A stretch of DNA of 64,000 nt from Cohnella sp. SGD-V74. Lineage in GTDB: Bacteria; Bacillota; Bacilli; Paenibacillales; Paenibacillaceae. The translations under genes were made by a program, and so were the position numbers. The notes below the pieces were generated by a model. The model did no database searches, had not been told where the DNA came from, and was given only the letters and a program-made list of their open reading frames with translations. Shown one piece after another: positions 41,759 through 50,980 of the stretch (position 1 is the first letter of the stretch; every line of letters begins with the position of its first letter). Where the stretch lies: assembly GCF_003001675.1 (NCBI RefSeq), contig NZ_PVYW01000021.1, positions 62,001-126,000 on the forward strand, in the 5' to 3' direction.

Positions 41759-42094
41759 ATGAGCATTAACGGAAATGAACTGCTTCAAGTTTTCGAAGCT
41801 CTGGCGAACCCTCACCGATTGCGAATTGTTGCGGCGTTGCGGGAGCAGAGGAAATATGTGAGCGAACTGGCGAGAGAAGTCCGGATGAGTCGTCCTTTGC
41901 TGTATTTGCACTTGCAGCGATTGGAGGCTGCGGGTTTGGTGACCGGCAATCTGGAGCTGTCCGACAGCGGTAAGGCGATGAAGTTTTACGAGCTTGCCGA
42001 CTTCGAGTTTCACGTCACTTCCGAGACGGTCGCCGAAGCGACCAAGACGCTTCAGGAGCCCCCGTCTTCCAAGACGAATGAGGAGGAAGAGTAG
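41759..42094 (+). CDS. ArsR-type winged-helix regulator
   Basis: 111 residues from the ATG at 41759 (SD GGAGG, 5 nt). The wHTH (LFEALANPHRLRIVAALREQ-type: VFEALANPHRLRIVAAL, then YVSELAREVRMSRPLLYLHLQRLEAAGLV) is ArsR-like. No metal-binding cysteines (ELCVCDL-type) are present, so it is not a classical metal sensor. Its stop TAG abuts the next ATG, so it is cotranscribed with the small membrane protein. Together with the large operator upstream it forms an autoregulated unit. Confidence 0.87.
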   Translation: MSINGNELLQVFEALANPHRLRIVAALREQRKYVSELAREVRMSRPLLYLHLQRLEAAGLVTGNLELSDSGKAMKFYELADFEFHVTSETVAEATKTLQEPPSSKTNEEEE

Positions 42095-42412
42095 ATGGAC
42101 TTCAATATCTACGGCTATTTGGGAATGGCATTCGCGTTCGGAATTCTGGTGCTGATCGTTATTTTGCTGGTGGTGCTGATCAAGCAGAGCTTCAAGACGA
42201 AGCACTTGAAGCTGACGAGCCAGGCGGACGCCGAATTCCGCAAGCTGGCGGAGAGCTCGGGCTCGACAAGATGTATGAAGCGCATCGCCACGCGGGGATG
42301 GCCTCCTTCGCGCTGCTCATTCTGCACTTTGCCGTTATCCCGCTCGCGCCGGGAGAGGCGCCTCCTGGGCGGGCTCCGGGATATATCGCGTTGGGAGGCT
42401 TCGTCATCATGA
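42095..42412 (+). pseudogene. Truncated small membrane protein merged into the ferric reductase gene
   Basis: Residues 1-55 are well behaved: one membrane helix (about 5-30, YLGMAFAFGILVLIVILLVVLIKQ) and a charged tail (KTKHLKLTSQADAEFRKLAES). Beyond this the frame runs into the ferric reductase gene in another phase and the translation becomes Arg/Ser/Trp-rich noise to a chance stop. The genuine gene was probably 60-130 codons long and has lost its 3' end in a deletion whose junction is near 42255. A protein with the intact helix may still be made. I do not recognise the family. Confidence 0.6.
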
Positions 42413-43338
42413 CGCTGATCGCTCTGGCCCCCCGTCTTCCCGGCCTTCGGAGGCTTATTCGCATCGGCTACGGCAAATGGCGGATTTCGCACAAATTCAT
42501 CGGCATTTTTTTCATTATGGGAACCGCTCATATGCTGCTCGTCGATACGCTGATCCGCACGTCTCCCGTGCTGTTTTCGACTCTGCTGGTCGCTATCGCG
42601 ACAGGCATCGCTTCCTACCTGTATGCGGAGCTGATCGCTCCGTTAACGAGGCGCCGGTCATCTTATCGGGTGCTGAACGTGAACCGGCTGAACGCCAAAG
42701 TTGCGGAGGTCGTCCTTCAGCCGATGAGGAAACGGCTGTCCTATCGAGCCGGCCAGTTTCTCTTTATTCGGTTCAAAGGCGACAAGGCATTGGCGGAACC
42801 GCATCCGTTCACGATCAGCAGCTCGCCGGGAGAACGCGATCTGAGGCTGACGATCGGTAAGGCGGGTGATTTCACCTCGTATCTGTACGAACGTCTGCAA
42901 GCAGGAACGGTAGCGATCGCCGAGGGAGGCTACGGATCGTTGGACTACCGTCAGGGCGGCGAGGAGCAGATTTGGATCGCGGGCGGGATTGGCGTGACTC
43001 CCTTCATCAGTTGGATTCGCGACATGTCCGGGCAGGCAGGTCCGGATCGTCGGATCGATTTCTACTATTCGGCGAGAACCCGTGAAGAGGCGCTGTTCGT
43101 CGACGAAATATTGGCGGTGGAGAGCAGGAGCGGGCGCTTTCGCGCTCATATCTTCTATACTTCGCTCGAGGGCAGATTTACGGTGGAGGATGTGCTGCGG
43201 ACGACAACCGGCAAGCTGGCCCGCAAGCACGTGTACATGTGCGGTCCAGAGACGATGCTGGCCGCATTCCGGGTTGAATTCCGCAAGCGGGGCGTACCGC
43301 GAAGCGCCATCCATGACGAGAGGTTTGTTTTCAGGTAA
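42271..43338 (+). CDS. Ferric reductase-like b-type cytochrome/flavin reductase, N-terminally truncated
   Basis: 355 residues from the ATG at 42271, with no SD. A membrane part with the two bis-His heme helices (HRHAGMASFALLILHF and SHKFIGIFFIMGTAHML) is followed by an FAD-binding barrel (HPFTISSSPGERDLRLTIGKAGDFT) and an NAD(P)H domain (IWIAGGIGVTPFISWIRD, VYMCGPETML). The reading frame is open upstream for at least ten codons (G-ELGLDK before the ATG reads as true ferric reductase sequence), so the original start and first membrane helix have been removed by the deletion that merged it with the preceding gene. Without an SD, its translation is doubtful. It may be a recent pseudogene. Confidence 0.75.
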   Translation: MYEAHRHAGMASFALLILHFAVIPLAPGEAPPGRAPGYIALGGFVIMTLIALAPRLPGLRRLIRIGYGKWRISHKFIGIFFIMGTAHMLLVDTLIRTSPVLFSTLLVAIATGIASYLYAELIAPLTRRRSSYRVLNVNRLNAKVAEVVLQPMRKRLSYRAGQFLFIRFKGDKALAEPHPFTISSSPGERDLRLTIGKAGDFTSYLYERLQAGTVAIAEGGYGSLDYRQGGEEQIWIAGGIGVTPFISWIRDMSGQAGPDRRIDFYYSARTREEALFVDEILAVESRSGRFRAHIFYTSLEGRFTVEDVLRTTTGKLARKHVYMCGPETMLAAFRVEFRKRGVPRSAIHDERFVFR

Positions 43339-44425
43339 CCCGTCGCCGCCGCTTACCCCGGAAAGCCCCGACGACCAGAATAAGGACGGGGAAGACGACC
43401 AGATGGACGAAGGAATAGTTGGCCCAGACCTTCTGAATGATTTCCGCGACGTAGATCGAATCGAGATACGTATTCCACGCTACGATCAAGATCAGAGCCG
43501 CCAGAGGGTAGATCAGGTGGTGATAGCTGCGCAGCCTGAATAGCGACTGAAGCCCCTGCAGTTGGGCGAAGACCAGAAGCATCGTTTTGACGAAAAAGCT
43601 AAGAATCCACAAGGCGATGAGCACGCCTTCGGTTCTTTGGATGAAGTCGCCGAGAGAGATTGTCTTCGCCAAGGCGTAAGCCGGAAACGTGCTGTTGGCG
43701 GCCTGCTCGATCCCCAGGACGAGTACGCTGAGCAGCACGATGGACGTAAGCAGCAGGCCGCCCAGGCCCGCGGCTTGGAAGTAGTGCCTTGCTGTCTGCC
43801 CGGACTGCTTCGTTAAGGGAAGGAATACCATCAGGACGACCAGCTCCTGGAACATCGCCGAATGGAAGCCTGCTTGGAGCGCTGGGCCCCAGCCGTCTTC
43901 CAGCACGGGCTGAATATAGGTCCATTCCGTTTGGGGCAGCAAGGCCAGGATCAAGCTCAAGCTGAAAAAAACGATCCACGGAAACAACAGCTCTCCCACC
44001 CGGGCAAATGCGGCAATCCCCAAGCGGGCGGCGAAGACGACCGCGGCGAGGAAGAGAAGCTGGATCGCTTCGATCGGCGTTTCGGTCAAGATTTCGCTGG
44101 TCAGGAAAAAGCCGAGATTGCCCAGCAGCGTTCCGGCCAGAATCAGAAAATAAAACAAATAGAAGCCGCCGGCCAACTTGCCCAGCCACCTGCCGAGCGC
44201 CGCCTCCATAATCTCGAACCAGCTCATGCCCGGATATTGTCTGGAGATGACGACGTACAGCAGAACCATCAGCAGATTGATGGCCGTGCCGACGAGCGCC
44301 GCGATCCAGGCGTCTTCCCGGGCGGTCATCGCCAGCGAAGAAGGAATGACCAGCACGGAGGTGCCGACCGTCAGTCCGAAGGTCCAAATAAAAAACTGCC
44401 GGGGTTCCACAATCACGGTCTTCAT
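43331..44425 (-). CDS. GerAB-family spore germination permease
   Basis: 364 residues and ten membrane helices of the APC superfamily endospore-germination group (FFIWTFGLTVGTSVLVIPSSLAMTAREDAWIAALVG; YPGMSWFEIMEAALGRWLGKLAGGFYLFYF). The B subunit of germinant receptors is thought to bind the germinant, usually an amino acid or nucleoside. It is the last gene of an A-C-D-B operon. It overlaps the end of the convergent ferric reductase gene by 8 bp. Confidence 0.93.
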   Translation of the reverse strand: MKTVIVEPRQFFIWTFGLTVGTSVLVIPSSLAMTAREDAWIAALVGTAINLLMVLLYVVISRQYPGMSWFEIMEAALGRWLGKLAGGFYLFYFLILAGTLLGNLGFFLTSEILTETPIEAIQLLFLAAVVFAARLGIAAFARVGELLFPWIVFFSLSLILALLPQTEWTYIQPVLEDGWGPALQAGFHSAMFQELVVLMVFLPLTKQSGQTARHYFQAAGLGGLLLTSIVLLSVLVLGIEQAANSTFPAYALAKTISLGDFIQRTEGVLIALWILSFFVKTMLLVFAQLQGLQSLFRLRSYHHLIYPLAALILIVAWNTYLDSIYVAEIIQKVWANYSFVHLVVFPVLILVVGAFRGKRRRRVT

Positions 44426-44454
44426 TTCCCGTTCGTCCTCCAGTCGGCTCTATT

Positions 44455-44682
44455 CTACGGCAGCAGCTTGGTCAGCGGCTCGGATGCCGCGCGAATCCAA
44501 TCCAAGGGGCGCGGCATAGGAAGCTCGAGCCATTCCGCTCCCGCGGCGGCCAACGACAGAACCCACAGCAGCACGAATAGCACAGTATCCCTTCGGGAGC
44601 GCAGATTCCGCAAATACCCTCTCTCGTACCACGGCAGAATCGACAGGAGCAGGAACAGCAGAATGCGCCAATTGACGTTCAT
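44455..44682 (-). CDS. Small two-helix germinant-receptor D-subunit candidate
   Basis: 75 residues with two membrane helices (WRILLFLLLSILPWYERG and TVLFVLLWVLSLAAAGAEWL). Its start overlaps the end of the gerAC-type gene by 4 bases, and it lies 29 nt before the gerAB-type gene. Small two-helix proteins (D genes, e.g. gerKD and gerUD) are known in several Bacillus receptor operons and modulate receptor activity. Position and topology fit that group, although sequence similarity is low and cannot be judged by eye. Confidence 0.75.
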   Translation of the reverse strand: MNVNWRILLFLLLSILPWYERGYLRNLRSRRDTVLFVLLWVLSLAAAGAEWLELPMPRPLDWIRAASEPLTKLLP

Positions 44683-45902
44683 CGGTTCATCATATCCTTC
44701 TTCAACGGCTGAACGATGGAGCCGACGCGGCGCAATTTCACTTGGGCGCGAATCGTGACGTCGACCTCCTTGAAATGTTTGTCCCAGTCGCTTTTATACT
44801 TCTTCCATACTTTGGGGTGGCGGCGGTGCAGCACTTCCCCCAGTCCGAAGATGTCTACGTCGTACCGCTTCTGGATCTTGCTTACGTGTTGGTCGAACAC
44901 GTCCACGATCCGCTCCTCCAGCTTGCGTTCGATCGCCGAGATGGCGGCCGATTGGCTGATATCCATCGGGCATTGGACCGAGTCCAGATTGGCTTCCGCA
45001 TAGACGTTCACATTAAACCCGGACAGCTCCTCCCCCTTCAGCACGACGTCGATCCTCGATTTCACCCACTGCAGCTGCATGCTGATCGCCTGCTTCTCGT
45101 CGTCCGGGCACTTGAAGGACGCATTCGTCGTGTATACGTCGTTAAGAAGATAGTTGACCGTCTTGCTTCCCTGCTCCTTCAGCCAGCCGACGAGCTTGTC
45201 CCGCTTGAAGATTGCCAGGCCCGAATGATGAATCATCGCATTCGGCTTGAGCGTATGCCAGATTTTGTCCGTAGTTCCGGAGGTTTTATCACCGACGACT
45301 TCGACTCCGGACAGCACGGGGTCCGAGCCGCCGCGGTCAAGCTGGGTAATGAATTGCTGGAGCGTGATCCGGCCGGTCGCCGCCCACTTCTTGCTGGACA
45401 CCAGGATGGAGGAGAACAGGGAGTTGGCCGGGATGCTCTCGATGGGCGTCACGACCCGGAGGATGTCGGCCGCTTCGCTGCGGTGGGCTACCAACAGGGG
45501 GAAATCGGTCCGGAATTGATGATTCCGGGCCACGAAATCCAATACGTCCGTCAGCCCCTGACGCGCCATAGCTTCTCCGAACACAAGCACGCGCAGATGG
45601 GACATGTACAGCTGCCTCGGCACTTCGCTGAGCATGCGCTGAAGCGCCTCGGGAACCGATTCGCCGGCGGCCTGGTACGTCACGACGGACATGACGTCGG
45701 AAGTGTTGTGCTTGCCGGCGTCTTTGAAGTTCACGATCTGAGCCGTCACCTTGTATCCCCTCGGATGAAGATCGATGCCCATCGCGACGACCACGCCGAG
45801 CTCGTTCAATTCCCGTTTGCTCCAGCAGCCGGAGAGAAGCGCGGACAGAGAGATCAGAAGCGCGATCAGTATCCATGCGCGGCTTCGCGTCCGGTTTTCC
45901 AC
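44679..45902 (-). CDS. Ger(x)C-family germinant-receptor lipoprotein
   Basis: 407 residues from a GTG at 45902 (SD GGTGA). The lipobox LLSGCWSKRELNELG, followed by VVAMGIDLHPRGYKVTAQIVN, is diagnostic for GerAC lipoproteins; EVDVTIRAQVKLRR near the end is also typical. The lipoprotein needs Lgt diacylation and sits on the outer face of the spore inner membrane as part of the A-B-C receptor. It is 45 nt after the gerAA-type gene. Confidence 0.95.
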   Translation of the reverse strand: MENRTRSRAWILIALLISLSALLSGCWSKRELNELGVVVAMGIDLHPRGYKVTAQIVNFKDAGKHNTSDVMSVVTYQAAGESVPEALQRMLSEVPRQLYMSHLRVLVFGEAMARQGLTDVLDFVARNHQFRTDFPLLVAHRSEAADILRVVTPIESIPANSLFSSILVSSKKWAATGRITLQQFITQLDRGGSDPVLSGVEVVGDKTSGTTDKIWHTLKPNAMIHHSGLAIFKRDKLVGWLKEQGSKTVNYLLNDVYTTNASFKCPDDEKQAISMQLQWVKSRIDVVLKGEELSGFNVNVYAEANLDSVQCPMDISQSAAISAIERKLEERIVDVFDQHVSKIQKRYDVDIFGLGEVLHRRHPKVWKKYKSDWDKHFKEVDVTIRAQVKLRRVGSIVQPLKKDMMNR

Positions 45903-45947
45903 TGGAATTCACCTTCCTTGTCCGAATTGCCTCGCCGCCCCCGCAAG

Positions 45948-47405
45948 CTAGCTCCGTCCGGACCGGCGAAGCCGGAGGAAGCGCGGGAGCCGCAGCAGGG
46001 TGTCCTTTTGCCGGGACAGCTTAAACGGAGCCAGCGACGACATATAGGGCACGCCCATCGACTCCAGGCTGCTGAGATGCAGCGCGAGCATGATCATGGC
46101 GACCATAACTCCGAAGAGGCCGAACATGGCCGCGGCCGCCATCAGCGCGAACCTGAGCATCCGGATGGAGATGGCCACGTTAAAGGCCGGCAGGGCAAAG
46201 TTCGCGATAGCCGTCAGCGACACGACGATGACCATGGCCGCGGAGATGAAGCCCGCTTCGACGGCGGCCTGTCCGATAACGAGAGTTCCTACGATGGATA
46301 CCGATTGCCCGATCGACTTGGGCAGCCGAATGCCCGCCTCCCTCAGCACCTCGAACGTGATCTCCATAATCAGCGCCTCTACGAACGCCGGGAACGGAAT
46401 GCCTTCCCTCTGCCCGATCAAGCTGATCAGCAGGGGCGGCGGAATCATCTCCTGATGGTAGGTGGTTACGGCTACGTACACCGAGGGGGTAAGCAAGGAG
46501 ATCGCGAAGCAAAAATACCTCAGCAGCCTTACCATGCTGGAGAAGTCGCTGCGTTGGTAGTAATCCTCGCTGGATTGAAAAAACTGTACGAACAGAGCGG
46601 GGACGACAAGAACGAACGGAGTCCCGTCCACCAGGATGGCGATTCGTCCTTCCAGTACGGCCGACGCGATGACGTCGGGACGTTCAGAGTTATACACCGT
46701 AGGAAACGGGCTGTACCGCTCGTCCTGAATAGCCTCCTCGATATAGCTGCTCTCCAGCACGCTCTCGAGCTTGATGCGCTCCAGACGCGCGTACAATTCA
46801 CTGAGCACCGCCGGATCCGCTTTGCCTTCCATGTACATGACGGCAGTGAGAGTACGTGTTTTCGTGCCAATCTTGAACTTGCGGATGCGGAGGGACGGAT
46901 GCTGGATCCGCCGCCGAACGAGCGCGATATTGTCGACCAGATCCTCGGTAAATCCTTCGCGCGGCCCTCTTACGACGGATTGGGAAGTCGCTTCCTGAAC
47001 GGCTCTCTGTTTCAAGCTCTTCGTAGAGACCAGCAGCGCGGAGCGGCAGCCGTCCATGTAGATCATCGTGGCTCCGCCTAACAGATCGCCGCAGACTTCC
47101 TCCAACGAATCGGTTTCGTTCACTTGGCCTTCCGTGATGACTCCGGTACGGATCGTCTCGTACGGGCGCTCCGGCGAATCCTCTCGTTCGTCGGGCTTCG
47201 CCTCCAGGAGAGCTTCGATCACATGCCTCGGATCGGCCATGCCTTCGATGTAGACGATCAAGCCGGGCATGCGGCGAAACGCGATATTCCTGTACACGAC
47301 ATCCGAGCTGTCGCCCAGGAACAGCTGCAAGGACGCCTGCAGTTCGTCGAGACTCGCCGGAACTTCCGGATCCGGACGTTGCGATTGGGGTGCGGAATCG
47401 TTCAT
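45948..47405 (-). CDS. GerA-family spore germination protein
   Basis: 485 residues from the ATG at 47405 (SD GGGAGG, 5 nt; the frame is open 38 codons further but without SD). A long N-terminal cytoplasmic domain (1-270) with FLGDSSDVVYRNI, then 5-6 membrane helices (RYFCFAISLLTPSVYVAVTTYHQEMIPPPLL; SKSIGQSVSIVGTLVIGQAAVEAGFISAAMVIVV-type) and a cytosolic tail. GerA subunits form the oligomeric ion channel of germinant receptors. It is the first gene of the operon, so transcription should be from a forespore (SigG) promoter upstream, which I could not place with confidence. Confidence 0.95.
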   Translation of the reverse strand: MNDSAPQSQRPDPEVPASLDELQASLQLFLGDSSDVVYRNIAFRRMPGLIVYIEGMADPRHVIEALLEAKPDEREDSPERPYETIRTGVITEGQVNETDSLEEVCGDLLGGATMIYMDGCRSALLVSTKSLKQRAVQEATSQSVVRGPREGFTEDLVDNIALVRRRIQHPSLRIRKFKIGTKTRTLTAVMYMEGKADPAVLSELYARLERIKLESVLESSYIEEAIQDERYSPFPTVYNSERPDVIASAVLEGRIAILVDGTPFVLVVPALFVQFFQSSEDYYQRSDFSSMVRLLRYFCFAISLLTPSVYVAVTTYHQEMIPPPLLISLIGQREGIPFPAFVEALIMEITFEVLREAGIRLPKSIGQSVSIVGTLVIGQAAVEAGFISAAMVIVVSLTAIANFALPAFNVAISIRMLRFALMAAAAMFGLFGVMVAMIMLALHLSSLESMGVPYMSSLAPFKLSRQKDTLLRLPRFLRLRRSGRS

Positions 47406-47561
47406 ACGGACCTCCCGGGCGCGAATAAAAGGAAAATCTCGCTTTGGAATAATCTTCCCAGAACTCCGGGAAATATGTGGCAAGAAGACGAGAGGGCGAT
47501 CAAGGACCGCGAAGTTCAAAGGCGAAAGTCCGCGGTCTGTTCGGCGAGCGGCTGCGAGGCT

Positions 47562-48797
47562 TCAGCCCTCCGGTTGCGCGATCGGCGCTGGAAGACGCCA
47601 CAGCCGCCGCTGCAGCGTCATCCCCGCGATTCCGACGGCCCCGACGGCCAGGCCGACGAACAGAAAGGCGTACGACACTCCGCAGAACCGAACCAGCGCT
47701 CCCCCGGCGAGCGGCGCACACACGAAGAGAGCGCCGCTTAAAGACTCCATAATGCCGCTGACGCGGCCGACGGCTTCGGCGGGCGTCTCCTTCTGCACGA
47801 TGTAGTTCATGCCCGCGGAGATAAGCCCGGTGCCGATGCCTCCGGCAAAGGAGGACAGCAGGATGAACCACATTGGGGTGTCCGGGCGGAAGAAGCCTGC
47901 GGCGGCGAACATGAAGCCGATTAGCGCCACGCCTCCGCCGAGCGGCCATCCGTAGGCCATCAGCGTCTTGAGCCTGCGCAGCCAGAAGACGCCCGCAAGC
48001 CCGCCGGCGCCGATCGCGGCGACGAGCCAGCCGAGCAGCTCCGGGCGCTCCGGAGACACCTCGCGAACCAGCGTCGTAATCTGGGCGTCGATCAGTTGAA
48101 TGCCGGCAAGGCCGGTCAGGGCGAACAGGATGCTCGTCAGCAGCAAGCGGGTTCTCAGCACGATAAGCCAGCCTTCCTTCCAAGCTTTCCCCATCGAGTC
48201 GTGCTTCTCATCAAGCGGTTGTTCCGCGGCGGATACGCTCCGGGCTGGAATCGACAGGAGCAGCAGCGCGGAGAGGACATAGCAGCCCGCGTTGACCGCC
48301 ATACAGGCCGAAGGAGAGAAGGCTGAGGCGAGCGACGCGCCCAGCAGCGGGCCGAAAACCTTGGAGAGCTGGAAGACGGCCCCGTTGAGCGAGGCCGCCT
48401 GCAGCAGCAGCCCGGGTTCGACAACGGCCCGCGTCATCGCCTGTTGAGCCGGGAAATGAAAGACGCGCACGGCGGACCGCAGCCCCAGCAGCCCGAGCAG
48501 CGTCCAGACGTCGGGCGCGAAGATCAGCATTAGCGTCAAAGCGGCCCGTATCAGATCGGTCGCGATCATCAGATTGCGTTTATTCCATCTGTCCGCCAAG
48601 ATTCCCGCCAGTTGGCTGAAGAGTATGCCGGGTACAGCGTAGGACAGCGGCAGAAGCGCCATCGTCATCGGGTCCGCCTTCCACACGAACCCCATCACGA
48701 TCGATACGGCGATAAAATCCAAGTAATCTCCGAAAGCGGCCAGCCCGTAGGCGGCGAACATTTTGGCGAAGGCGCGGTTGGCGCGCAATAGGAACAT
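47562..48797 (-). CDS. MFS transporter (DHA3-like)
   Basis: 411 residues from the ATG at 48797 (AGGGGG upstream). It has twelve membrane helices with the loop 2-3 motif LAGILADRWNKRNLM (GxxxDRxxR/K type) and relatives among macrolide-type and other drug efflux proteins. The winged-helix regulator gene lies 61 nt upstream in the same direction, so it probably controls this pump. The substrate is unknown. Confidence 0.88.
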   Translation of the reverse strand: MFLLRANRAFAKMFAAYGLAAFGDYLDFIAVSIVMGFVWKADPMTMALLPLSYAVPGILFSQLAGILADRWNKRNLMIATDLIRAALTLMLIFAPDVWTLLGLLGLRSAVRVFHFPAQQAMTRAVVEPGLLLQAASLNGAVFQLSKVFGPLLGASLASAFSPSACMAVNAGCYVLSALLLLSIPARSVSAAEQPLDEKHDSMGKAWKEGWLIVLRTRLLLTSILFALTGLAGIQLIDAQITTLVREVSPERPELLGWLVAAIGAGGLAGVFWLRRLKTLMAYGWPLGGGVALIGFMFAAAGFFRPDTPMWFILLSSFAGGIGTGLISAGMNYIVQKETPAEAVGRVSGIMESLSGALFVCAPLAGGALVRFCGVSYAFLFVGLAVGAVGIAGMTLQRRLWRLPAPIAQPEG

Positions 48798-48858
48798 ACG
48801 AAAAACCCCCTGCTGTCGATGAATAGAATCATCGTAGCAGGGGAATGTCAGAGAATGA

Positions 48859-49998
48859 TCAGAGAAGAGCCGCGAGCACCCGGTTCGTCTTAACGAGCAG
48901 CTCGTCGAATTGGTATTGCTCGGCAAGCGAGTTCCATTGGCCCCGATATTTCCGCAAGGCGTCGTCGTCCGGGGCGTACTTCCCGAGATGCAGAAGGACC
49001 AGCTTCAGGTTAACGAGCAGATGGGGGACGAATTGCGTCTGCCGCGTCGTCTCGATTCCCTCGTCCACCGTCTGCCTTCCTTGCGCCGGATTGCCCTGCC
49101 GGTATAGATACAGGCCATTGGCTACGAGATAGGCGCCCTTCTCTCTCCGGATCGGATGGCGCGCCAGCAGGTCGCCGCACTCCTCCAGCTTGGCGGCCGC
49201 CGCTGCCGGACGGCCTTCCTCCAGAGCGAGAAACATCTCCTTCAGCAGAAACAGCGCGGAGAAGCTTGGGGAATCCATCTTCTCGATCTCCGGACGAATC
49301 TCTTCGAGCCGCGAGCGGGCGCGCTCCGTCATCCCGGCCTCCAGATACAGGAAGACCGCATTCAGCTTCAGATCGGTCAGCCACGTGGGGGTCAGCTCGT
49401 CTCCCTTGGCGATGAGCCTTTCGAAACAGCGAAGAGAGGCGGCAGAGTCGAATTGGAGGGAGGCGTGAATGAACGCCGCGTAGACGGCCTGCTGCCACCG
49501 ATCAATGCCGTTCGTTTCGAGCAGCCAGGAGAAGTCCCCGCTGACGAACCGAACGTAGGCATCGTAGAACGGGTCGCCCGGCAGGCCGAGCACGTCGCGA
49601 TTCGCCGACAGCAGCCGCATCGCCGCTCCCATGCCCATGCCGTGGTATTTGGCGAACATCCGGTTAACGTCGGAAGCGAAATGCTCGTCCTGCAGAAGCG
49701 GGTTTTCCCGCAGCCGGGCGTCCGTGCGCGTCAGCTTGTAGCCCTGCCCGCGAATCGTGTCCACCCGGAGCAGATGGGACCACTGGGCGAGCTTCTTGCG
49801 CACGCGGTAAATATGGTCGTCGACGGTCCGGTCTCCGGGAGCTTCCAGCGGCCAGACGGCGTCCAGCAGCTCGTCCCTGGAGAACGAGCGCTCGGCGTGC
49901 TCATACAGGTAGCGCAGCAGCGCGAACTCCTTCGGCAGCAGCTGCACGCTCTGCCCGGCGTAGAGGGCCTGATAGGTATCCGGATCGAAATGAATCAT
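48859..49998 (-). CDS. Winged-helix regulator with TPR-like helical domain
   Basis: 379 residues from the ATG at 49998 (SD GGGAGAA). The N-terminal 85 residues form an OmpR/PhoB-type winged helix (LLPKEFALLRYLYEHAERSFSRDELLDAVWP, RTVDDHIYRVRKKL, VDTIRGQGYKL) without a receiver domain. The rest (about 100-379) is all-helical with TPR-like pairs, as in SARP/BTAD and related one-component regulators. It is a probable local regulator of the adjacent MFS pump gene. Confidence 0.82.
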   Translation of the reverse strand: MIHFDPDTYQALYAGQSVQLLPKEFALLRYLYEHAERSFSRDELLDAVWPLEAPGDRTVDDHIYRVRKKLAQWSHLLRVDTIRGQGYKLTRTDARLRENPLLQDEHFASDVNRMFAKYHGMGMGAAMRLLSANRDVLGLPGDPFYDAYVRFVSGDFSWLLETNGIDRWQQAVYAAFIHASLQFDSAASLRCFERLIAKGDELTPTWLTDLKLNAVFLYLEAGMTERARSRLEEIRPEIEKMDSPSFSALFLLKEMFLALEEGRPAAAAAKLEECGDLLARHPIRREKGAYLVANGLYLYRQGNPAQGRQTVDEGIETTRQTQFVPHLLVNLKLVLLHLGKYAPDDDALRKYRGQWNSLAEQYQFDELLVKTNRVLAALL

Positions 49999-50065
49999 GG
50001 CATGTTCTCCCGTGAAAGCAATTGTCTCCGTATTATACCATTCACCGGCTGCTTGCAAGGTTCCG

Positions 50066-50842
50066 TTAGTTCGAGGATAGGCCCGACAATCCCGCAGCAG
50101 GCGGAGAAGCAGTCGCGCCCAGCACCTCGTCGGCCAGCGAGACATACAGGCGGCCGCACGGGCTGTCCTCCGGATAGATGCCGGTCGCGGGCGCGCCGGG
50201 GCCTACCCTCTCGATCGGAAATTGGGCGAGCAGCGGCGCGCGAAGCGCGGCCGACAGCTTCCTTCCTCCGTCCTCCCCGAAGGGGTACAGCTTTCCTTCG
50301 CATCCCGGACACGCCATATAAGCCATATTTTCCACGATGCCGATCAATTCGTGCCCCGTTCGGGCCGTCATGGCCCCTGCACGGAAAGCGACCTCGGATG
50401 CAGTCTCGTTCGGCGTCGTGACGAGCAATTCCTTGCAGTCGCCGAGCATCTCGTGCAAATCCAGAGGAATGTCGCCGGTGCCGGGAGGCATGTCGAAGAG
50501 CAGGTAATCGAGCTCTCCCCATTCTACTTCGCGGAGGAAGTTGCGGATGATCCTGCCCAACATCGGCCCGCGCAGAACGACGGGCTGGTTGTCGTTCCGG
50601 AGGAAACCGCTGGACATGAGCCGTACGCCTAGCCGGTGGATCGGACGTATCTTTCCTTGCTCGGATTTCGGCTCTTCCCGCGCGTCCATCAAGCTTGGAA
50701 CGCTGAAGCCGTAAATATCCGCGTCGATCAACCCGACTCGATAACCTTTCCTGGCGAGCGCCACGGCCAAATTCGCCGCGACCGTGGATTTGCCGACGCC
50801 CCCTTTGCCGCTGACAATGCTTAAATAGATAGGATCGTTCAT
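50066..50842 (-). CDS. Mrp/NBP35-type P-loop ATPase
   Basis: 258 residues from the ATG at 50842 (SD GAGGGGC). It contains the deviant Walker A SGKGGVGKST, VGLIDADIYGFSVPSLM, LLFDMPPGTGDI and a C-terminal MACPGCEGK whose CxxC can hold a shared [4Fe-4S] cluster in the dimer. Mrp/ApbC proteins carry Fe-S clusters to target enzymes. It is divergent from an operon of Fe-S and Mo enzymes with about 140 bp between the starts, so it may serve their maturation. It lacks the N-terminal DUF59 domain of longer Mrp proteins. Confidence 0.92.
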   Translation of the reverse strand: MNDPIYLSIVSGKGGVGKSTVAANLAVALARKGYRVGLIDADIYGFSVPSLMDAREEPKSEQGKIRPIHRLGVRLMSSGFLRNDNQPVVLRGPMLGRIIRNFLREVEWGELDYLLFDMPPGTGDIPLDLHEMLGDCKELLVTTPNETASEVAFRAGAMTARTGHELIGIVENMAYMACPGCEGKLYPFGEDGGRKLSAALRAPLLAQFPIERVGPGAPATGIYPEDSPCGRLYVSLADEVLGATASPPAAGLSGLSSN

Positions 50843-50980
50843 CTCTATTGCCCCTCTCTCAACCTCTTTAATATCCACCATCGTTCCCCAACGGCCCGGC
50901 TAATATGAGCTTTCCGGAATAGAACGGATGCGATTGGGAACAATTTGCAAAGATCTGTCAGACTAGAGGGGGAATGCAAG

